The translations under genes were made by a program, and so were the position numbers. From the NCBI GenBank assembly GCA_030430975.1, contig JAUIKB010000507.1, positions 1 through 5,113 on the forward strand: a DNA stretch of 5,113 nucleotides. The letters are read 5' to 3'. Numbering within the stretch: position 1 is the first letter of the stretch; each line of letters starts with the position of its first letter. The notes under the pieces were generated by a model. It saw nothing but the letters and a program-made list of their open reading frames with translations. It did no database searches and was not told the DNA's origin. This stretch comes from Polyangia bacterium (GTDB lineage: Bacteria > Myxococcota_A > Polyangia > Polyangiales > Polyangiaceae). Below, in pieces: positions 1-5,113 of the stretch.

Positions 1-1082
<1,082 letters not shown>

Positions 1083-1090
1083 GAGTTCAA

Positions 1091-1099
1091 CCCCTCCTC
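1091..1099 (-). promoter_or_regulatory. Strong ribosome binding site of actC
   Basis: On the minus strand the bases read GAGGAGGGG, a near-perfect match to the anti-Shine-Dalgarno sequence, 8 bases before the ATG at 1082. It decides between the two candidate starts at 1082 and 1076, because the second would have a spacing of 14. It lies in the only real gap between genes of the cluster (1083-1133, 51 bases), where I see no terminator hairpin. actA and actB have no comparable site. Confidence 0.85.
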
Positions 1100-1133
1100 A
1101 GCCGAAGCGATAGGGTGCTTGCGTGTGCGGGCA

Positions 1134-4100
1134 TCAACCATGATCGCCTCCCTGCTTCGTGGCGCCGTGGTCCTTGGGGCCGTCGTGACTCTTCGGTGTC
1201 CCGTGGCCGCCACCGTGCGAATCGGCCGGTTCAGCCTTCTTGAGTGTGGGATGAGGGTTGGTGACCTTAGCGAGGTAGTGCAGGCGTGGGCGCGTATTGA
1301 GCTCCTGCAGCAGCGCGTACGCCCGCGGGTTGTAGTAGTTGTGCTTCACCTGAGCAGTACCGTCGTTTAGATCGCCAAAGCTGATCGCATCGGCCGGGCA
1401 AGTCTGCTGACAAGCGGTCACGATCTCGCCGTCCTTGACGCGTCGGCGGGCGTTCTTGGCTTCGATCTTCACGTTTTGGATGCGTTGGATGCAGAACGTG
1501 CATTTCTCCATCACGCCGCGAAATCTCACGGTGACTTCCGGATTGAAGACCATCTTCTTGACCTTGTTTTCCGGCTTCTTGAGGTCCATGTGGTAATTGA
1601 AGTAGTTGAAGCGTCGGACCTTGTATGGACAGTTGTTCGAGCAGTACCGCGTGCCGATGCAGCGGTTGTAGCTCATGTCGTTCAAGCCCTCGCTCGAGTG
1701 CATCGTCGCGCCCACCGGGCATACCTGCTCGCACGGGGCGTTCTCGCACTGCTGACAGGTCACCGGCTGCATCTTGAATTCGGGGTTCTCGGGGTCCCCC
1801 TTGTAGTACCGGTGGACTGAGATCCAGTGCAGCTCGCGACCCATCAAGACGCGAGACTTGCCGGCGACGGGGATGTTGTTCTCCGCGATACATGCGGTGA
1901 TGCAGGCGTTGCACCCCGTGCACTTGGCCAAGTCAATGGTCATGCCCCACTTGTAGCCGTCGTACGAGACCGGCGATTTCCACAAGCTCAACAGCGGCGG
2001 GTGATGAACCCGGTGACGAGCGAAGTCGGGGTGCTTCTTCCACTCGTCAAGCGTGCCTTCGCGGACCAGCAGATCGAGTCGAGCCTGCTCGCCGCTCTTG
2101 CCGACCGAGTCGATCGAGTGCTTGTCCTGAACCATCGCTAGCTTGTAGCCCTCCGAGATGGCGGCGACCTTGGCCCCCCCGGCGAAGCCGAGCGCCTGAG
2201 CGGACCGCAGCGTGTGAGCGTTTGAGCCAACCGGCGCCACGTCGGCGCTGGTGAGGCCAGCGACGTGACCCGCGTCAGTGCGTCCGTAGCCCAGATGCAC
2301 TGTCATGGAACCAGCGCCGTGACCGGGCAGCAGCAGCACCGGGATGTTGATCGCCTTACCGTTGAGCGTGAGCTTGACCAACGTACGATCGGTCACTCCT
2401 AGCTTCTTGGCGGTGGCCGGGCTCATCATGAGCGCGTTGTCCCAGGTCAGCTTCGTCAGCGGATCCGGCATTTCCATCAGCCAGCCGTTGTTCGCGAAGC
2501 GGCCGTCGTACAAGCCGGGGTCTTGAGCAAAAACGAGCTCGGGATCGCCTGCCATGGCAAGCCCGCCCAGCTCTCGCGGGCTGAGCGTGACCGGTTCGAT
2601 CGCTTTGAGTGCTGGCGTAACGCCGGTCCAACGCGTGCCGGTAACGACGCCGTCGTGTACCGCTTTTTTCCACAAAGCTTCGCCGGCAAGCGTGTCTTGG
2701 TGGGTGCGTTGGACGATCTCCAGCCCCGACTTCTTTTCGTCGCCGATCAGCTGAGCGACGATCTCAATCGCGCTCCGACCGCCATAAAGCGGCGCGATCA
2801 GCGGCTGCGTGATGCTCACGGTGCCGCTCCAGCTGCGGACGTCGCCCCACGACTCCAGGAAATGAGCGAGTGGAACGTGCCAGGCGGACGCTTTGCTCGT
2901 CTCGTCTTCGAACAGCGAGAAGTGCACGCTGTCTGTGACCTTGGCCAAGGCAGCCTTGAACGGGACATCGCCGGGAGCGTCGTAGACCGGGTTCGTTCCG
3001 ATCATGATCAGCAGCTTGACGGCACCGCTGTTCATCTCTTTCGTGAGGTTGGCCAGCGCCGCGTGATGCGCCGGACGATCGGGAATCGGCGCGTACTTCA
3101 CCGTGGTGCCGACGTTGCCGAGCGCGGTGTTGATGCGATGGACGAGCGCGTGAACCTCTTTCGGCTGGTTTGCGCCAGCGGCGACGACGCTCGCGCCCTT
3201 GTTCGCGAGTAGGTCGGCCACGGCGGCGTCGAACATCTTCTTGAAGCCGGCGTCGTTCAGGAAGGCGGCAGCCGGTTTCGCCTGAGCTGAGCCGGTGGCG
3301 CTGGCGCCCTTGGCCGACAGTTCTGCGTCGAGCGCCGCCGCAAGCGCCTTGATGAGCTCCGAGCGAATGGGCTGGCGGTGATCGGCCGACGCGCCCGTGA
3401 TGGTGACCGTGTTCTCGAACGCATAGACCCGGCTCATCTCGCCGGCCGCGGGATCACGGCGCGCTGCAAAATCTCGAGTGTGCTTGAGCTTGTTCGGGTG
3501 ACTTCCGAGCAGGTCCGCATCGAGCGTTACGACGACCTTGGCTTGGCTCAGGTCGAGCAGCGTGCGGTGGGGCGCGCCGAACGCGAGCTTGGAACCCTCG
3601 AGCTCGTTGTCGTCCGAGATCGCTTCCCATTCGACCCACTGCGCTTGCGGAAGCTTCTCCGTCATTCGCTTGCGCATGTCGGCGAGACTCGGTGAGGAAG
3701 ACGCGCCCGACAGGATCCGCAGACCCGCGCCGCCCGCCATCGCGGCCAGCTTGCCCGCGAGGTACTTGTCGAACTCCTCGAACGAGGACTTTTGCCGTTT
3801 GCTGCCGCCGAAGCGCGCGGCGCCCTGGCTTCGGTCCGGGTCGTACAGTTCAAGAATGGAAGCTTGCGCGATCGAGTCGCACGCCCCCCCGGAGTCCGGG
3901 TGCTCAGGGTTGCCCTCGATCTTGATCGGTCGCCCGTCGTAACTGCGTACGAGCAAACCGCGGCCGACTCCGCTCAGGTCCATCGCTGTGGCGTAGTGCA
4001 GCGGCTTGCCGGGGATGGCGCCGTCGGGGCGGCGCGTATGAGGAAGCACTTTCTCTTCTGGCCAGCGGCAGCCGGACGCGCCGGTCGCCAGCGCGAACGA

Positions 4101-4265
4101 CGCGCCCATGACTTGAAGGAAGCGGCGCCGACCACCCTCGGTGGGTTCCTCCGGCGGTGCCGCGAATTCGTTGGCTAGCAGCTCGCGGAACTCCGGTGAG
4201 TTGTCGAGCTCTTCCAGGCTGCGCCAGTACTCTGGCCGATCTTCGTCGTTCTTCAGCGATGACAT
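1134..4265 (-). CDS. actB: ActB, fused molybdopterin-oxidoreductase-like and Fe-S subunit of Alternative Complex III
   Basis: This 1043-residue subunit carries electrons from the quinol site to the ActA hemes. Residues 1-45 hold an acidic leader (EYWRSLEELDNSPEFRELL) typical of the extended Tat leader found on ActB proteins, followed by a twin-arginine motif RRRFLQVMG (46-54), a short hydrophobic stretch and Cys66. Residues about 85-720 form a molybdopterin-oxidoreductase-like domain, with GTNP (423-426), WGDVRSWSG (473-481) and a dinucleotide-binding-like end near 610-690. Cys66 and Cys129 are its only cysteines, so the usual N-terminal Fe-S site is absent and no Mo cofactor is expected. The C-terminal ferredoxin-like domain has C782/785/788/792, C837/840/845/849, C869/875/879 and C922/925 with C952/956, which fits three [4Fe-4S] and one [3Fe-4S]. 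A His/Gly-rich tail ends the protein. The frame stays open upstream to 4487, but those 74 residues lie within actA and do not resemble the family; the ATG at 4265 starts the known leader. It is the fused B1-B2 form, and coupling to actA is likely. Confidence 0.96.
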   Translation of the reverse strand: MSSLKNDEDRPEYWRSLEELDNSPEFRELLANEFAAPPEEPTEGGRRRFLQVMGASFALATGASGCRWPEEKVLPHTRRPDGAIPGKPLHYATAMDLSGVGRGLLVRSYDGRPIKIEGNPEHPDSGGACDSIAQASILELYDPDRSQGAARFGGSKRQKSSFEEFDKYLAGKLAAMAGGAGLRILSGASSSPSLADMRKRMTEKLPQAQWVEWEAISDDNELEGSKLAFGAPHRTLLDLSQAKVVVTLDADLLGSHPNKLKHTRDFAARRDPAAGEMSRVYAFENTVTITGASADHRQPIRSELIKALAAALDAELSAKGASATGSAQAKPAAAFLNDAGFKKMFDAAVADLLANKGASVVAAGANQPKEVHALVHRINTALGNVGTTVKYAPIPDRPAHHAALANLTKEMNSGAVKLLIMIGTNPVYDAPGDVPFKAALAKVTDSVHFSLFEDETSKASAWHVPLAHFLESWGDVRSWSGTVSITQPLIAPLYGGRSAIEIVAQLIGDEKKSGLEIVQRTHQDTLAGEALWKKAVHDGVVTGTRWTGVTPALKAIEPVTLSPRELGGLAMAGDPELVFAQDPGLYDGRFANNGWLMEMPDPLTKLTWDNALMMSPATAKKLGVTDRTLVKLTLNGKAINIPVLLLPGHGAGSMTVHLGYGRTDAGHVAGLTSADVAPVGSNAHTLRSAQALGFAGGAKVAAISEGYKLAMVQDKHSIDSVGKSGEQARLDLLVREGTLDEWKKHPDFARHRVHHPPLLSLWKSPVSYDGYKWGMTIDLAKCTGCNACITACIAENNIPVAGKSRVLMGRELHWISVHRYYKGDPENPEFKMQPVTCQQCENAPCEQVCPVGATMHSSEGLNDMSYNRCIGTRYCSNNCPYKVRRFNYFNYHMDLKKPENKVKKMVFNPEVTVRFRGVMEKCTFCIQRIQNVKIEAKNARRRVKDGEIVTACQQTCPADAISFGDLNDGTAQVKHNYYNPRAYALLQELNTRPRLHYLAKVTNPHPTLKKAEPADSHGGGHGTPKSHDGPKDHGATKQGGDHG
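4253..4265 (-). other. 13-base overlap of actA end and actB start
   Basis: The actB ATG (4265-4263) lies out of frame inside the last codons of actA, whose TGA stop is at 4255-4253. The start codon falls within the bases that encode the fifth heme motif CSTCH of ActA. A ribosome ending actA would stop a few bases past the actB start, and only a weak GGA precedes actB, so reinitiation (translational coupling) is the likely way actB is translated. The overlap is read directly; the coupling is inferred. Confidence 0.8.
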
Positions 4266-4903
4266 GTCGAGCAGTCCGTTGGCGGATTGATGTTGTTTTC
4301 TTTGCGAAATTTCGCGCCGTAGGCCACGGGATCTCCCGGCGGCTTCCAGTCCATATTCGTCGCCTCCGATGGCGGCCGAAGGTTCTTTTCGGGCGCACGG
4401 TGGCACTGCAGGCACCAGCCCATGCTCAGCGGCTCGTGCTGGTAGACCTCTTCCATCTTGTCGACGCGGCCATGGCACGACACGCATCCAACACCCCGGG
4501 TGACGTGCGCGCTGTGGTTAAAGTAGGCGTAGTCCGGCAGGTCGTGCACCTTCAGCCACTGGACGGGCTTGCCGGACTTGAAGCTATCGCGTACCGGCTG
4601 AAGCTTCTTGCTCTTCGCCCTGATCCGTTGGTGGCAGTTCATGCAGGTCTCGGTGGGCGGGATCGCTGCATGCGCGGCCTTGTCGACCGTGTTGTGGCAG
4701 TACTTGCAGTCGATCCCCAGCTCGCCAGCGTGCAGAGCGTGGCTGTAGGGCACCGGCTGTTTGGGCATGTATCCGACCGCCAACGTTTTGGGCGAAAAGC
4801 CGTACCAGATCGCGCCGATCAGATAGAGCGGGGTCACTCCGAGCGCGACGCCGGCCAGTTGCCGGGTCTTGTTAGCCCACTTTGGAAAAACGGGTTCTCT
4901 CAT
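4253..4903 (-). CDS. actA: ActA, membrane-anchored pentaheme cytochrome c subunit of Alternative Complex III
   Basis: This 216-residue protein is the multiheme cytochrome c subunit of ACIII, which moves electrons outside the cytoplasmic membrane from the Fe-S subunit ActB towards a cytochrome c or terminal oxidase. Five heme c attachment motifs are visible: CKYCH (66-70), CMNCH (87-91), CVSCH (140-144), CLQCH (164-168) and CSTCH (211-215). Extra histidines at 55, 58, 130 and 133 precede motifs 1 and 3 and are probable axial ligands. Residues about 17-36 form one hydrophobic segment with no signal-peptidase or lipobox site that I can see, so it is probably an uncleaved N-terminal anchor. The N-terminal FPKWANK resembles the usual start of this family. 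The ATG at 4903 was chosen because the anchor follows at normal distance and no ATG lies upstream in frame; no clear Shine-Dalgarno is visible. The stop lies inside actB, with a 13-base overlap. Five hemes and the following actB-actC genes make the assignment firm. Confidence 0.95.
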   Translation of the reverse strand: MREPVFPKWANKTRQLAGVALGVTPLYLIGAIWYGFSPKTLAVGYMPKQPVPYSHALHAGELGIDCKYCHNTVDKAAHAAIPPTETCMNCHQRIRAKSKKLQPVRDSFKSGKPVQWLKVHDLPDYAYFNHSAHVTRGVGCVSCHGRVDKMEEVYQHEPLSMGWCLQCHRAPEKNLRPPSEATNMDWKPPGDPVAYGAKFRKENNINPPTDCSTCHR

Positions 4904-5113
4904 TGCGTGAAACCAGTTGCCGGCGAGATCTCGGGGCCGACCATTAAGGACCGTCTTGAGACTGTGAGTTCCTTGGGAGAAGCACGGAGCGTTTTAACGC
5001 TCGCGCCGCGCAGCGTCGCTAACACGACACCGGGATGGAAAGCGACCCCCAAGCGTTTACGAGGGTTTGGGTGGAGATGAGCACGACGTGGATCTTCGTT
5101 CAGGTACGCGGCT
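4904..5113. other. Region upstream of the act cluster with no supported gene; probable leader and promoter region
   Basis: These 210 bases lie before actA. I see no RNA gene, no convincing sigma-70 promoter pair and no clear Shine-Dalgarno for actA. The inverted repeat at 4987-5002 is the only structured element. At the right edge a plus-strand ATG at 5077 opens a frame for at least 12 codons (MSTTWIFVQVRG) to the window end, with GAGGG 11 bases upstream, so a divergent gene may start here. On the minus strand one frame is open from the edge (5112) to a TGA at 4902-4900 that overlaps the actA ATG, but its translation looks unlike a real protein. Both readings need sequence beyond 5113. Confidence 0.4.
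4987..5002. promoter_or_regulatory. Perfect 7-bp inverted repeat upstream of actA, possible operator
   Basis: The sequence GAGCGTT-TT-AACGCTC has two perfectly complementary 7-base arms around a 2-base centre. It lies 83 bases upstream of the actA start codon in otherwise non-coding DNA. No run of T follows on either strand, so a rho-independent terminator is unlikely; a dyad of this size and A/T-rich centre could be a binding site for a dimeric regulator. No regulator family is recognised, and a chance palindrome cannot be excluded. Confidence 0.35.

Noticed and set aside
2174..2180. Runs of seven C at 2174-2180 and 3884-3890 as possible phase-variable or frameshift sites
   Set aside because: The actB frame passes intact through both runs with family-like sequence on each side, and seven bases is short for slippage control; they look like ordinary Gly/Pro-coding GC-rich sequence.
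2523..3212. Plus-strand open frame of 229 codons opposite actB
   Set aside because: It is antisense to the well-supported ActB domain and its Arg/Asp/Val-rich translation shows no family motif; it is a shadow.
4266..4487. In-frame upstream extension of actB by 74 codons to an ATG at 4487
   Set aside because: It lies entirely over actA in another frame, is Arg/Pro-rich, and would bury the typical ActB leader and Tat motif. The ATG at 4265 gives the expected N-terminus.
4157..5080. Plus-strand open frame of 307 codons opposite actA and the actB start
   Set aside because: It lies antisense to a gene with five heme motifs, has an Arg/Val/Leu-rich composition without a recognisable domain, and is a GC-rich shadow frame.
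4900..5112. Minus-strand gene ending at an ATGA overlap with actA
   Set aside because: Seventy open codons are not rare in GC-rich DNA, the translation has no recognisable motif, and its codons differ from those of the act genes. I kept the question as a finding but not as a gene.

Overview
The window carries the start of a gene cluster for Alternative Complex III (ACIII), a membrane quinol:electron-acceptor oxidoreductase that replaces the cytochrome bc1 complex in some bacteria. All recognisable genes are on the minus strand, so the cluster reads from right to left: actA (pentaheme cytochrome c subunit, 4253-4903), actB (large iron-sulfur subunit, 1134-4265) and actC (NrfD-like quinol-binding membrane subunit, cut by the left edge of the window, 1-1082). 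The remaining ACIII genes (actD, actE, actF) and the cytochrome oxidase genes that often follow would lie beyond position 1 and cannot be seen.

Layout. Positions 4904-5113 hold no gene I can name. They contain a perfect 7-bp inverted repeat about 84 bases upstream of actA, and a possible start of a divergent gene at the far right edge. actA and actB overlap by 13 bases, so they are very probably translationally coupled. actB and actC are separated by 51 bases that contain a strong Shine-Dalgarno sequence for actC. I see no terminator or promoter between the genes, so the three genes look like one transcription unit.

How the proteins work together. In known ACIII complexes, ActC (with ActF) sits in the membrane and oxidises the quinol, four Fe-S clusters in the C-terminal domain of ActB carry the electrons, and the hemes of ActA (and of ActE, not in the window) pass them to a soluble cytochrome or directly to a cytochrome oxidase. 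The sequence fits this scheme. ActA has five CxxCH heme motifs. ActB has cysteine motifs for three [4Fe-4S] clusters and one [3Fe-4S] cluster behind a molybdopterin-oxidoreductase-like domain that has lost its cysteine ligands. ActC has the repeated hydrophobic helices and the conserved His/Asp pair of this family.

Organism. The DNA is GC-rich, and ActB is the fused B1-B2 type with an extended Tat leader. This suggests an aerobic Gram-negative bacterium such as a member of the Myxococcota, or another phylum with ACIII (Planctomycetota, Gemmatimonadota, Acidobacteriota). The phylum is my inference and cannot be settled from this window. I found no mobile element, CRISPR array, tRNA or rRNA. 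The core system is known; the points worth a second look are details of leader, tail, overlap and upstream region.
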